Shown here: positions 8,801 to 18,940 of the stretch, one piece after another
Layout of the letters: every line of letters begins with the position of its first letter
Numbering within the stretch: position 1 is the stretch's first letter
Source of the DNA: CBDFMG01 sp965221205 [NCBI: bacterium]
Lineage (GTDB): Bacteria > SM23-31
NCBI GenBank assembly: GCA_965221205.1
Contig: OZ244870.1
Coordinates: 1,302,001-1,366,000, forward strand
Length of the DNA stretch: 64,000 nucleotides
Direction of reading: 5' to 3'
Notes under the pieces: generated by a model
Told to the model about the DNA's origin: nothing
What the model saw: the letters and a program-made list of their open reading frames with translations, nothing else
The model's database searches: none
Translations under genes and position numbers: made by a program

Positions 8801-8843
8801 ACGCTTGCACGCTTCCGTTCGAGGGGACGGGTGGCGTGAGCGT
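8801..8843 (+). other. Long imperfect hairpin in the 5' leader
   Basis: ACGCT (8801-8805), CACGC (8808-8812) and CCGT (8815-8818) pair in order with AGCGT (8839-8843), GCGTG (8834-8838) and ACGG (8827-8830), closing an 8-nt loop TCGAGGGG. It ends 55 nt before the ribosome binding site and has no T-run. A regulatory or mRNA-stabilising structure is plausible; it matches no riboswitch that I can recognise. Confidence 0.5.
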
Positions 8844-8910
8844 GTTTATATACTAATGAAAAAAAGAATAAACGTTTCTCACTTATTCCTAACATATGGA
8901 GGAAGTAACT

Positions 8911-11900
8911 ATGTATTCCAAGGGTAGAGGTTTTCAGATATTCGCGATTGTACTGCTCGTTGCGACAGCGGGACTTTTCGGATTCACAGCGGATGCAAAT
9001 GCGCAGAGCACAATAACATCGGCTGCCACAGGCGATTGGAGTGCCGGCGCTACATGGGCTGGCGGTGTCGTGCCTGCTGTTGGCGATAATATTGTTCTTA
9101 CGGCTGGCCATACAGTAACGTTTGATGCTGATGCAGTAACTGGATCATACGGGACACTCGACGTCGGTAATAATGCTGGCATCGTGTTGACAAAAAACGG
9201 TCTGTCTTTCGGTGATGTAGATATAAGCGGCGCAATGGGCAGCATTGATTTTGCTTCGTTTACATTGGGTACAGGTGAAATTGGCGTGTCCGGCGATATT
9301 CGGTTGACTGGTACCGGCGGCACGCTGAACAATTCCGGTCGCCTGGCTCTAGGGGCTGACCTGGTGGGTTCCACAAATTTGATGGTCGATGGCTCGGTAA
9401 CAATCAGCGGTAACATTACTGTTCTCGGTGTGGGGGGCACTGTCAACTTTGCTATTGACAGTATCGGAACCCTGACGTATGGCGGGGAGAAAATTGATGG
9501 AGCTGATAATAGAATTGCCTTTGTTGGCTTTGGTGGAGGCACACTCGATGCCGAAAATGGACTTACCTTCGAAGAAAGAGGCGGAATTATCGCACAAGTT
9601 GATATTACAATCAATGCTCCCGTAACCTGGTCAGAAAGTGGCGTGCTTACTATTGCTGACGGCGTAACAGTTACCACTGACGATGATTTTACCGTTGGCA
9701 CAGCAGCAACCCTCGACTTAGGTGACTTCGCAGATGATGGAGAAGAAGATGCGACTACGGCTAAGACATTAACAGGAAGCGGCATGCTTTCGATGAGTGG
9801 AAACACCGATACAGGAGCAGGCGGAATTAGTTATGCTGCTGAGATGCTTGAAATAACGACAAATATTGCGCTTGATAGTACAGTCACAATTACGAATACC
9901 CTTACCACTGTTGATACTGAAATAATGTTTGGTGCGGAAGGCAAGGTTATATCAGCGTCTAATGGTCCGGTTGTGTTGACAGCCACAGGAGGTACTGTGA
10001 TGCTCATGCTGGACGGCACAATATCCCTCGGAGCTGACTTGCAAATTGCTGAAATTGCTGACGTCACTCAAAATTTTGAGAGCGTCGATGTAATTGAGGT
10101 GACTGTCGATGCTGCTACGTTGACAACTGATGACATCACGCTCAAAAGAGGCATGGTTCTGGGTAGTTCAGGCGGAACGCTTATATTGGCAGGAGGAGCA
10201 ATCGAGTTAACCGGTGTTGCCTCAACAGGTGGGGATATTGGGTTTGGAACGGATGCGGTGCTTATGTTGAATGGAGGCGCCCTTGCTGTGTCTGCCGGAG
10301 ACTCACTTTTTCTTGAGGCGCCTGGCGTAATAGGAAACAGTACCGGCGTTATAAACCTGAGAGGTATCCTTTCACTGGAAACAGCAGCCCCGTTCGCTTC
10401 ATTGGCCGATCCGAATAGAATAGAACTTCGGCCGGTTGCAGCCTCGGCGGTTATTAGTGTTAAGGGTCAGACGGTAGGCTTTGCTGACGAACGTATTATT
10501 CTTGCTCCTACCACTGATTTTACCGTTAACCTTGATGCGACCGATGCGGCTACGGGAATTGGGTTCGGCACTGTTAGAGTCGGCGCCAAGGCGATGATCA
10601 TAACAACCCAAGGAGAAGGAGTTGTTACCGTTACTTCAACCAGCCCTGGTATTGAGCTTAGCGAGGAGAGCGAACTCCGGATTGACGGAGGAGGTGCAGC
10701 GGAAGTGAGTATTGATGAAGTTGCGTTTCATGAAGACGGCGGCGGAACGATTACCGTTAATGCCAACGCTGAAATTGATGCATTGACAAATGCCGATGAG
10801 AACAGTTTTACTATAGCTTTCTCCGAAATGTCGGATACGCTCGACATAGACGGCGGTCTCGAACTTGGAATGAGTTCGATGATAACGGTAAGCGGTACAG
10901 GTGGCACCTTGCGGAACTCTACTCCGGGGGCGGATAATGCTGTCACGATGACGGACTCGAGTGGTGTCTTGACGTTGAATTCCGCGGGATTGAATATCGC
11001 GGGAGGGTTGAGTATCGGTAATGCCGACGGTCCTCCTTCTTCGCTTGTTGTGACGAATGATGCAACATTATCCGGCGATATTACGGTGGCGTCAGGGAGC
11101 AGCCCATCAATCAATATTGCCTCTGGAAGAGCACTAACGTATCGAGGCGATTCTTTTGACCTTGGAGCAAGTACTTTTGTTATAGGGGGAGGCGGAACGT
11201 TTGCCAATTTCCCCGAGGGTGAGATGGGAGGCCCGCTTGTTTTGAATCTCGACGAGTCAATGCTTAAGTTTGCAAGAGGTGGTGGAACGGTTGACAGTGT
11301 TGTCATTGGGAACAGTAGCGCAGATATCCAAATCGGCGGCGGCAATGGAACGGTTACATGGCTGGACCTGGGTGACAATGGTGTTGAGGTTGATTTTCTG
11401 ACGGATCATAGACTGACAATCAGCAATGAAAATACACTTGCAGCAGCCAACTCTTTTGTTATAAGTGATTCGACGGGTAAAGGAACGCTTGCGGGAGAAG
11501 GAAAATTGCTGGTGGCCGGCACGTTTATGAATAGTTCAACAGCTGGAATTACTGTCAGTAAACCGATTGAACTCGGAAACGACACCGATGCTGGTACGTA
11601 CCAATCGACCGGTGATATGACTCAGTCTGGTGATATTACGGTCGGTGGAAATGTTAATATTAACATTATGGAAGATACAAAAGTAACCTATACCGGCGCT
11701 GAAATTTCAAATAAATACATGTGGACAATAATGGGCGGAGAGGGCGACAATAACCTGCCAATAGTGGCCGGTCAGTTTGACAACGGTTCGGCAAGCGCCG
11801 TTTCGCTTGATTCGAGTAATGCTGTTCTTATGTTTAACGGAGCTGCCGGAATGCTTGGCACGGCAAAAATTGGAAATCAGGACGGAACAAATATCACCGT

Positions 11901-14900
11901 GACAGATAGCGCGCATCTTGGTTCTCTCTTGAACTCCTCTGCAAATATAATGATAACCCTTGGTAGTGCAACATTCCGTCTCGATGGTGAAACGACCGTT
12001 GCCGATGCCGATACACTGTTCATTGAAGGCATCGACCCATTAGGTGTTCTGTCTGGTTCCGACGCATTGAAAGCGGCGTATGTGCGGTTCAATAATACAG
12101 GTCCCGCAACAATTGAAAAAGAACTTGAAATCGGTAACGCCACAATGGCGGGTGTTCTCGATCTGACGCAAAATCTCACTGCTACCACCGTGATGTTTGG
12201 CGGGGATGCGTCTATAATCAATGTGGGCGACCTCGAGGTTACAGGTACCTTTGGCAACACGGCAGATGCTGTGGTTCTGGAAGATTCTACCAGCATAGTA
12301 ACCGTTTCCGGCATGGTACGTCTTGGCGGCGATTTGACCTTAACAGGTAATTCAGATCCATGGGGCTATATGCTTATGGGGACCGACAGTATCGTTGCAA
12401 TGGTTGATGGCGCTGATTTCATGGTTGATTCGTCGATAACGTTTACCGATAGTGCGTTTACGTTTGGCGGCAGCGGAAGTGTTTCCATAAGTTCGCCGGC
12501 TGCGGCAAAGTTGTTTGTGATAGAAGGTGATACGCCGGCGGTTAATGGAACGGTTGTTCAGGCAGGTGATGATACGTTGAGATGGGAAAATGCCCCCTCT
12601 ATTACTGGCATGCTGGGAACAGCAGGTGACAATAGTTACGCTGAAATCATGCTTCCCGACATGGCCGACACCGTCATGGTATTGGAAGGTGAACTTCAGG
12701 CAAATGGCGGGTTATTGAGAATTATTTCAGACAGCGAGGAAACACAGGTGATTAAAATGGGTGAGGAATCTGCCTACAGAGTTAATGGCGGTACCTTGCA
12801 ATTGCCGGGCGGCGTCTCTTCGGCAGTTACTGATGGGGCTGAAATTGAAATTCTTGCAGGTGTTTTGAGAGGCGACGAGGCGTCCAGTGTGCATTTCGTT
12901 GACAATGATTTTGCCGATGATGCTAATATGAAGCTGATTGGCGGCGTTATTCGCTTTATTCATTTCAATACTCCCGTGACGGGAACGTCCGAACCGATTG
13001 ATCTCGTAAACTATATTCGTTCAGTATTTGTGAGCAGATGGGCTGACGATGCTGGAGACGGCTCATATGTAAAACCATTCAAGACAATTCAGGACGGTAT
13101 TAAAGGAGCTGCTAAAGGTGGAGAAGTGAGGATTGCAGCAGGAACGTACAATTTAGTTGCTTCACTTGTTCTTGATGGTGTTCGACTGATTGGCGCAAGT
13201 AACAGGCTTGACTTTGCCGTTGGCGCTGTAAGAGACTCATGGGACGAAAACCCAGGTGTCAGTGAAGAAGCGCCGATGCTTGTGTTTACGAATCCACTCG
13301 GGCCGGCTATCCAGATTAAGAGTAATAATACGGTTTTGCAGGGATTGAGTATCGCTGCTGCAAGTGATAATCCTTTTCCTGTTGTTGCAATTCATGATGA
13401 TTCATCAGACGTCTTGACAAACGTGATGATTAGAAACAATAATTTCATAGTTAATGACGGCCAATCGGCAATCTTGTATGGTTATCACCCATTGTTTGGT
13501 AGCACATCGGTTCAGGGACTTACTGTTGACTTGAACACGTTTAGCGCAGCAGGCGATGGCAGCTATCATGGGGTTCATGTCGAACAGCCTGATAAAGCAA
13601 CATCCGATGTCACTGTTATGAATAATGAATTTATGAATGCAAGTCCTGCAGTCTTTCTGAGTGTCGGTGGCGGCAATGTTGGTGGTGTTGAAGTTTTGGA
13701 TAACACCTTTGTTGGCAGCGATGGCCTTAAAGTAGGCAGAATGGGTAATTCTCCATCGGATGGCGGATTGTTTGGCGATATTACGGTAACAGGCAACAAA
13801 TTCACCGGGTCTGATTATGCATTCTTCTTAAACAGCACCGCAATGGTTGCAGATTTTGACGGTACTATCAGTGAATTAGTATCTGTTACGGACAACCACT
13901 TCTTCTTTGCTGATGACGCAATCGGCCACAAAGCTGTTACCAATTATGTTAGTGCTGAAACAATGACCGCTGATAATTATATCCATGCTGAAGATAACTG
14001 GTGGGGCAGTCTCGGGGGTCCCGGTCAGGCTGGCGGTGCAGATGCTTCAGACCGCGTAGACACTTCTCCGTGGAAGGTGGTTCCTCGTTTGGCTGCCGAT
14101 GAATTGTTTGTAACGGGTGTTGCAGAAGCATTTGTATTTTCCCCAATTCAGATTACGGTTTACAGTGGTGCTAATCAGGATGTTGAATTTGACGCAAACT
14201 TTGAAGCTTATTTTCCGAGTAGTAAAACGGTTAAGGCAAATACTGCACGAGCAATTGAAACTCAGACATACACCATAACGCCACAAGAAATGAAAAAAGG
14301 CGCGTTTATTACAGTCAGAGGAGTTTCTGCTACAGGTTCAACCAACATGTTCGATATTACCGACGGAGAACCACCTGTTATTATACCTGTTGTACCTACT
14401 GTTGTAGCGGGTGTTGGCAACACGTTGGAGGCATCAGATTGGCCCGATGATTCAGGTGAATATATTAAACTTGAATGGACAGCATCAGCCAATCATGCGG
14501 GTGTTCGCAGCGTGATGGAGGCATCAGACAGTTCTATGACGTGGCCCGAAGATTCAACTGCACTTACGGATGATTTCTTCAGTCAATTCTTTGCTGCTTT
14601 AACCATCCCTCTTGGCTTTCTCCCTGACGCTACGATTGATTACTATCAGATCTATGCCGGTTCAACAGATAGTCTTGACGCAGCAACATTGTGGGCAGTT
14701 TTTCCCGCAACGCCAGTTACTCCTGAAACCGGAACAACCATCAGGGTTAGAGTAGAGGCATTCAGTCCTTCCGCGAGTTCATTCTACTGGGTTGGAGCTG
14801 TTAAAGGCGATCTGCCTCCTGGTTTCTCCAGCCCGGTAACTCCTGCTGCTGCTGCAAGAACAAGTATTTCTACTGCTTCTGCTACTCGTGTGGACCAATC

Positions 14901-15894
14901 CAGTACAATATTCGGCGAAAGAATCGTCTCCCTGTTCAGTAATGCGAACAGAGCCTTTGCTCTTGATAATACAAGGGATGCAGGAGACTATGTTGGAAAT
15001 CGTGTAGTTGAACTTGATGATTTCCAGCTGTTTGCAGCATTCTTCGGTGACGATGAGGAAGTTGAGACGGCGTTCGACTTTAATGATGACGGTAAAGTTG
15101 GAGTTCTTGATCTGATTCAATTTGCTCAACTGTTTGCTCAGGATAATCCTGCCGGTGGTGGAGCAGTAGCCCAAAAAGGTGGTATTCCTGCCGGTCAGAT
15201 TTCCAATCTATTCAATTTCGATTCAGTGTACGATTCCAAGACTGCACAAATGGAATTTATCATCTCAATGAACGATGCAGAAGCTCTTGGCGGGTATGGT
15301 TTTGATGTCGTATACGATTCGGAAACGTTTGAATTGATAGAAATTGTGCGCGGTACATTCCTCGAAGAAAACGGCGGATCACAATTGAGTCTCGATTACA
15401 AGGCTGATGGCGTCGTAACAATTGCCAGCGTCTTGAAAGAACTGAATGAAAACACTGCCGTTTCAGGTGATGGAATTGCAGCTACATTGAAATTCAAGCT
15501 GCTTGGTGAAGGCGCAAGCAATAGTATTCAGATTGCTGATATTCAAATCCTTGATGCTTTCGGAATAGTGTCATATCTTGCACGTTTTGATGCGCTTGAT
15601 CTTATTCCAGTACCGTTGGTATTTGAATTGAAAAATAACTATCCGAATCCGTTTAACCCGACAACAACAATCGAATATGCACTGCCGCATACCGAACTTG
15701 TCAGGATTGATATCGTGAATGTGCTTGGTCAGGTTGTTACGACTCTTATTAACGAAGAAACTCAGGCAGGTTTCCATAAAGTTGTATGGAACGGTAGAAA
15801 CGCTTTCGGTTCTCCGGTGGCGTCGGGTATTTATATTTACAGAATTAAAGCTGGAACCTTTACGTCTGTCAAGAGATTGACGCTGCTTAAGTAA
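8911..15894 (+). CDS. Giant secreted beta-rich protein with T9SS sorting domain
   Basis: The frame opens at 8896, but GGAGG (8898-8902) lies 8 nt before ATG 8911, so the protein is 2327 residues starting MYSKGRGF. A signal peptide ends near ANAQS (about 30). Residues 30-1360 are low-complexity beta repeats rich in G, T, D and V (GDWSAGATW, then many TLTGSG and ITVSG turns), as in adhesin-like beta-solenoids. Around 1380 a parallel beta-helix begins (DGSYVKPFKTIQDGI, VRIAAGTY), followed by asparagine-rich turns. Near 2055 there is an EF-hand/dockerin-like loop (DFNDDGKVGVLDL), then a cohesin-like domain (about 2095-2230). The C-terminus (from about 2238) is the T9SS sorting domain, NNYPNPFNPTTTIEY to KRLTLLK. 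It is exported through the Sec and type IX systems and probably displayed on the surface; adhesion or matrix building is inference. Confidence 0.9.
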   Translation: MYSKGRGFQIFAIVLLVATAGLFGFTADANAQSTITSAATGDWSAGATWAGGVVPAVGDNIVLTAGHTVTFDADAVTGSYGTLDVGNNAGIVLTKNGLSFGDVDISGAMGSIDFASFTLGTGEIGVSGDIRLTGTGGTLNNSGRLALGADLVGSTNLMVDGSVTISGNITVLGVGGTVNFAIDSIGTLTYGGEKIDGADNRIAFVGFGGGTLDAENGLTFEERGGIIAQVDITINAPVTWSESGVLTIADGVTVTTDDDFTVGTAATLDLGDFADDGEEDATTAKTLTGSGMLSMSGNTDTGAGGISYAAEMLEITTNIALDSTVTITNTLTTVDTEIMFGAEGKVISASNGPVVLTATGGTVMLMLDGTISLGADLQIAEIADVTQNFESVDVIEVTVDAATLTTDDITLKRGMVLGSSGGTLILAGGAIELTGVASTGGDIGFGTDAVLMLNGGALAVSAGDSLFLEAPGVIGNSTGVINLRGILSLETAAPFASLADPNRIELRPVAASAVISVKGQTVGFADERIILAPTTDFTVNLDATDAATGIGFGTVRVGAKAMIITTQGEGVVTVTSTSPGIELSEESELRIDGGGAAEVSIDEVAFHEDGGGTITVNANAEIDALTNADENSFTIAFSEMSDTLDIDGGLELGMSSMITVSGTGGTLRNSTPGADNAVTMTDSSGVLTLNSAGLNIAGGLSIGNADGPPSSLVVTNDATLSGDITVASGSSPSINIASGRALTYRGDSFDLGASTFVIGGGGTFANFPEGEMGGPLVLNLDESMLKFARGGGTVDSVVIGNSSADIQIGGGNGTVTWLDLGDNGVEVDFLTDHRLTISNENTLAAANSFVISDSTGKGTLAGEGKLLVAGTFMNSSTAGITVSKPIELGNDTDAGTYQSTGDMTQSGDITVGGNVNINIMEDTKVTYTGAEISNKYMWTIMGGEGDNNLPIVAGQFDNGSASAVSLDSSNAVLMFNGAAGMLGTAKIGNQDGTNITVTDSAHLGSLLNSSANIMITLGSATFRLDGETTVADADTLFIEGIDPLGVLSGSDALKAAYVRFNNTGPATIEKELEIGNATMAGVLDLTQNLTATTVMFGGDASIINVGDLEVTGTFGNTADAVVLEDSTSIVTVSGMVRLGGDLTLTGNSDPWGYMLMGTDSIVAMVDGADFMVDSSITFTDSAFTFGGSGSVSISSPAAAKLFVIEGDTPAVNGTVVQAGDDTLRWENAPSITGMLGTAGDNSYAEIMLPDMADTVMVLEGELQANGGLLRIISDSEETQVIKMGEESAYRVNGGTLQLPGGVSSAVTDGAEIEILAGVLRGDEASSVHFVDNDFADDANMKLIGGVIRFIHFNTPVTGTSEPIDLVNYIRSVFVSRWADDAGDGSYVKPFKTIQDGIKGAAKGGEVRIAAGTYNLVASLVLDGVRLIGASNRLDFAVGAVRDSWDENPGVSEEAPMLVFTNPLGPAIQIKSNNTVLQGLSIAAASDNPFPVVAIHDDSSDVLTNVMIRNNNFIVNDGQSAILYGYHPLFGSTSVQGLTVDLNTFSAAGDGSYHGVHVEQPDKATSDVTVMNNEFMNASPAVFLSVGGGNVGGVEVLDNTFVGSDGLKVGRMGNSPSDGGLFGDITVTGNKFTGSDYAFFLNSTAMVADFDGTISELVSVTDNHFFFADDAIGHKAVTNYVSAETMTADNYIHAEDNWWGSLGGPGQAGGADASDRVDTSPWKVVPRLAADELFVTGVAEAFVFSPIQITVYSGANQDVEFDANFEAYFPSSKTVKANTARAIETQTYTITPQEMKKGAFITVRGVSATGSTNMFDITDGEPPVIIPVVPTVVAGVGNTLEASDWPDDSGEYIKLEWTASANHAGVRSVMEASDSSMTWPEDSTALTDDFFSQFFAALTIPLGFLPDATIDYYQIYAGSTDSLDAATLWAVFPATPVTPETGTTIRVRVEAFSPSASSFYWVGAVKGDLPPGFSSPVTPAAAARTSISTASATRVDQSSTIFGERIVSLFSNANRAFALDNTRDAGDYVGNRVVELDDFQLFAAFFGDDEEVETAFDFNDDGKVGVLDLIQFAQLFAQDNPAGGGAVAQKGGIPAGQISNLFNFDSVYDSKTAQMEFIISMNDAEALGGYGFDVVYDSETFELIEIVRGTFLEENGGSQLSLDYKADGVVTIASVLKELNENTAVSGDGIAATLKFKLLGEGASNSIQIADIQILDAFGIVSYLARFDALDLIPVPLVFELKNNYPNPFNPTTTIEYALPHTELVRIDIVNVLGQVVTTLINEETQAGFHKVVWNGRNAFGSPVASGIYIYRIKAGTFTSVKRLTLLK

Positions 15895-15936
15895 CCGTAA
15901 TAATCCAGATAATAAAGAAGCGCACAAGGAGAGTTT

Positions 15937-15965
15937 TGCAGGATGTCAAATTCTGACATCCTGCA
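15937..15965 (+). other. Perfect 12-bp hairpin between the two T9SS genes
   Basis: TGCAGGATGTCA (15937-15948) and TGACATCCTGCA (15954-15965) are perfect inverted repeats around a 5-nt loop, 43 bp after the giant gene's stop and 38 bp before the next ATG. No T-run follows. It could protect or process the upstream mRNA, or bind a regulator. Confidence 0.75.
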
Positions 15966-16002
15966 GACTCGTGCCTGTTGAGGCAACGCAAGGAGAATAT
16001 TA

Positions 16003-16878
16003 ATGAAAAAATGTTTTATACTTTTGGTCGTTTTCAGCGTAGTGGTGTGCTTGTCTGCAGGTGTTTTTGCACAAACTCCCAGATTCCTGTTAACAATTAA
16101 AGATAGCGATGCTGCCGGTGTTGGTGATCTCAATGGGGGATTGGCAGACTCTCTCGAGATTATTGGTCCTGATATTTATATTAGTTTATATGCAAACGGG
16201 ATGCGTGATTTTATCGGTTATGAAGTACGGATTTCCCTTAATGATGAATTATATAAAGAGCCTATTGGATTTGTGGAAACCAGACCGGGTGATACCCATC
16301 CTTTAGCGCAAGCACAAAGCTTCCTTTCTGTTAATGGCTTAAAAAAACCCGAAGCTGGCTCGTATTATACTATGTCCGGAGCAGTCCCACTAGGTACTGC
16401 CGGTGTTTTAATCGATGATTGGGCATTCCTGGGAAGAATAAAATTAGAAACAAGTTCAAGTTTTAGTGGACGTGATACATTTACACTGTTACAAGCGTCA
16501 TATGTTTCCAGTGATGGTACTGAAAATGTTGTTTCTGATTTTAATATTGTATATTTAAATATTGTGACTGATATAGAAGATGCTGGTGTTTCTTCAGGTA
16601 CTTCTGGTATTCCAAATTCGTATACGTTAGGGCAAAATTACCCGAATCCGTTCAATCCGACAACAACGATACCATTTGAGGCAGTGTCGGGCGGCAATGC
16701 AAAAATTGTTGTGTATAATGTATTAGGACAGGAAGTTGCTGTTATTGCAGATACGTTTTTTCCTGTGGGTCAGCATACAGTAACGTTTGATGCTTCAAAT
16801 ATGAGTTCCGGGATTTATTTTTATAAACTTGAAATGAATGGATTTATCGATATGAAAAGATTAATACTTCTACGGTAA
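16003..16878 (+). CDS. Secreted cohesin-like protein with T9SS sorting domain
   Basis: 291 residues with AAGGAG about 8 nt before the start. The signal peptide (1-24, ending VFAQT) is followed by a beta-sandwich region (about 28-190; DIYISLYANGMRDFIGYEV) similar in pattern to cohesin-type domains, as in the C-terminal part of the upstream giant protein. After a Ser/Gly linker comes a complete T9SS sorting domain (about 205-291; NYPNPFNPTTTIPF, YNVLGQEVA, SGIYFYKLE, KRLILLR). It is probably co-transcribed with, and may bind to, the dockerin-bearing giant protein; that partnership is inference. A strong terminator follows. Confidence 0.85.
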   Translation: MKKCFILLVVFSVVVCLSAGVFAQTPRFLLTIKDSDAAGVGDLNGGLADSLEIIGPDIYISLYANGMRDFIGYEVRISLNDELYKEPIGFVETRPGDTHPLAQAQSFLSVNGLKKPEAGSYYTMSGAVPLGTAGVLIDDWAFLGRIKLETSSSFSGRDTFTLLQASYVSSDGTENVVSDFNIVYLNIVTDIEDAGVSSGTSGIPNSYTLGQNYPNPFNPTTTIPFEAVSGGNAKIVVYNVLGQEVAVIADTFFPVGQHTVTFDASNMSSGIYFYKLEMNGFIDMKRLILLR

Positions 16879-16910
16879 TATACATATATAATTATTATAA
16901 TTATTTTTGG

Positions 16911-16944
16911 AAGCCCTAATTGTTACTCATTAGGGCTTTTTTTT
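16911..16944 (+). terminator. Rho-independent terminator
   Basis: AAGCCCTAAT (16911-16920) pairs with ATTAGGGCTT (16929-16938) around an 8-nt loop and runs into a T-tract. It ends the T9SS gene pair. Confidence 0.9.
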
Positions 16945-16975
16945 ATGGGAATCATATACTTGAAAGGATTTTTCT

Positions 16976-17732
16976 ATGGTAAGAGGTGCATTAGATCCGG
17001 AAACGCTCGATAAAACAGGCAAACAATTACCTGAAATTGAAAATCTCCGATCCCGAATTAGAAAACTTAATGTTAATCCCATATTTCTTTCTATAAATTT
17101 TCCTCGTGAAAGCGAAATCCCAATGGCTGCTGTTTGTTTCAAGGATGTTGGTGTCATGCTTGGGGAAGTGGGATATGCAATGCACAAAATATTAACTCAT
17201 AGAGCGTGGTATCTTGAAAAAGAAAATCCTTCAGCAGCTGTATGGTTTTCTCAATATTATGCCATTTTATTCTGCTGCTGAACATCTGGCAAAAGCAATA
17301 ATTTTTGCTCTTGAGATTACTCTTGAGGAAAAAAGTTCAAGTAGATTATTGAGAGTTTGTAAACGTTTGAAGACTATAAAGACAGATCATATGATTACAG
17401 AAGCGGTTGAAAAGCTGACTCATGATCGCGATTGGAAAAGGCTCAGTAAGATTCGCAATGACTGGGTGCATAATGAACTGCCAATGATTGCTGGTCCTGG
17501 AATCGTTTATGACTGGAGGGAAAGGATAAAAAAAAGGGCTCAAGGTCTTCAAGTTGGTTTCGGTGGTGGTGACAAACCCCAGTACACCGATGACGAACTT
17601 TTTAATATTTTAAATTCTTCCATGAAATTGTTCCTTGAAACTGTCTGGGCAGTATTGGAGTCGTTCCATGATATTTTGAAACAAAACAATATTTCAATAG
17701 ATAACGAAGGAAATATTAAAGTGTTCAAATAA
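16976..17732 (+). pseudogene. HEPN-domain protein (Cthe_2314-like), frameshifted
   Basis: The first frame (ATG 16976, with GAAAGGA upstream) runs to residue 101 and ends ...WFSQYYAILFCC. The second continues the sense as FYSAAEHLAKAIIFALEI and reaches 17732. A one-base indel at about 17258-17270 (CCATTTTATTC) divides a protein of about 250 residues. The second half contains RNDWVHN, the R-x4-H motif of HEPN ribonuclease-like domains, and the arrangement (helical bundle, 'AEHLA', late RN..VH) resembles the Cthe_2314 HEPN family. HEPN proteins are often RNases in toxin or defence systems. It stands alone between a terminator and an empty stretch, with no nucleotidyltransferase partner. If the indel is an assembly error the gene is intact. 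Confidence 0.6.
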
Positions 17733-18066
17733 TTGTTCTGTTTTAAGTTTTATATCAAAAATTACAGCGCCTTCAAAATTTACTGTATCTTTAATTCGTT
17801 ATAATATAACAGGTTACAGTATCACCCGGAAACCATTGTTTCATACTATCATACACAGAACAGATATTCCAAAAGCAATTGGTTATTATTAGATAGTGTC
17901 TGTATATGGATTACGTGTAACGACATGCTGTTTTAGAATAAAAAGGAGTAGTGTCTAAAACAATTGAAATTAAGGAACATATACATTACTTTTACATTCT
18001 CGAATAAAATTATTATTACGTATTAGAAATAGCAAATCTTCAGTATTATCAGTATATTAAAAAGTA
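17733..18066. other. Intergenic, nothing recognised
   Basis: AT-rich spacer with stops in all frames. No strong hairpin or promoter with consensus spacing was found. Confidence 0.5.
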
Positions 18067-18855
18067 ATGAACTGGAATCTTATCAAGGATGGAAGAAGAA
18101 GCGGTGCTTATAATATGGCGCTGGATGTCTATTTAATACAACACCCGCCTCTTTATCCGCTTCTTAGACTGTATTCATGGTTACCCCCGGCAGTTTCGAT
18201 TGGATATAATCAAAATATTCACATTATTAATAAAGATTTATTAGAAACATATGGTGTAGATATTGTACGAAGACCAACGGGGGGAAGAGCAGTATTGCAT
18301 TGTTGTGAATTAACATATTCCGTAATTATACCTAAAAATATACCATTATTCAATGCTGGTATTCATGAATTATATTACATTGTAAGCAAAGCTCTTGTCA
18401 ATGGCTTACAAAGATATGGTATCTCTGCAGCAATAGAGAGAAATAAACCCAATACTACTTCAAAAGAAAATAATGTATTAACGTGTTTTGAAAGCACTGC
18501 ACGTTTTGAAATTAAAAGTAATGGAAAAAAAATTGTCGGAAGCGCACAACGCCGTACTGCACATGCAATTCTTCAACATGGTTCAATAGTTTTGAAGAAT
18601 GAGCAGGATATCATACCGTATGTATTAGAAGACAGTTCAGAAATTCCATCTACTCTTATTCCTGAATGTTTTGTGAATAAAAAAATAAAAACCAGTAATG
18701 CCAAAAAATTAAATAGTCTTGAAAATAATATTATTAATGGATTTGAAGATGAATTTCACTGTGAGTGGAAAAAAGAATTACATACGAACAACTTTAAAAA
18801 AAGGCAGGCAGACTTTGAAAGGGATCACATTATATATACTGCTCAAAAAAGGTAA
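18067..18855 (+). CDS. Lipoate-protein ligase family protein (LipM-like octanoyltransferase)
   Basis: 262 residues, cytosolic. It has the BPL/LPL catalytic pattern: RLYSWLPPAVSIGYNQ, the signature RRPTGGRAVLHCCELTYS (about 75-92), and CFESTARFEI with a cysteine at about residue 139 where LipM-type octanoyltransferases carry their nucleophile. KKIVGSAQRR and LQHGSI follow. These enzymes move octanoyl or lipoyl groups to GcvH and the E2 subunits of 2-oxoacid dehydrogenases. The cysteine favours a transferase over an ATP-dependent LplA ligase. The gene is monocistronic by spacing. The substrate is inferred from motif only. Confidence 0.85.
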   Translation: MNWNLIKDGRRSGAYNMALDVYLIQHPPLYPLLRLYSWLPPAVSIGYNQNIHIINKDLLETYGVDIVRRPTGGRAVLHCCELTYSVIIPKNIPLFNAGIHELYYIVSKALVNGLQRYGISAAIERNKPNTTSKENNVLTCFESTARFEIKSNGKKIVGSAQRRTAHAILQHGSIVLKNEQDIIPYVLEDSSEIPSTLIPECFVNKKIKTSNAKKLNSLENNIINGFEDEFHCEWKKELHTNNFKKRQADFERDHIIYTAQKR

Positions 18856-18940
18856 TGCACTATATTGAGAACGTATATTTCCGATGAGTACTACTTTCAG
18901 TATCAGTGTTTTTATATGGTTACTTTATTTTCTTCGTACA

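Noticed and set aside
8934-14492. Long minus-strand open frames (for example 8934-9806 and 10728-11378) under the giant T9SS gene
   Set aside because: They are low-complexity P/S/V-rich shadows of the G/T/D-rich repeat frame, with no ribosome binding sites or signals.
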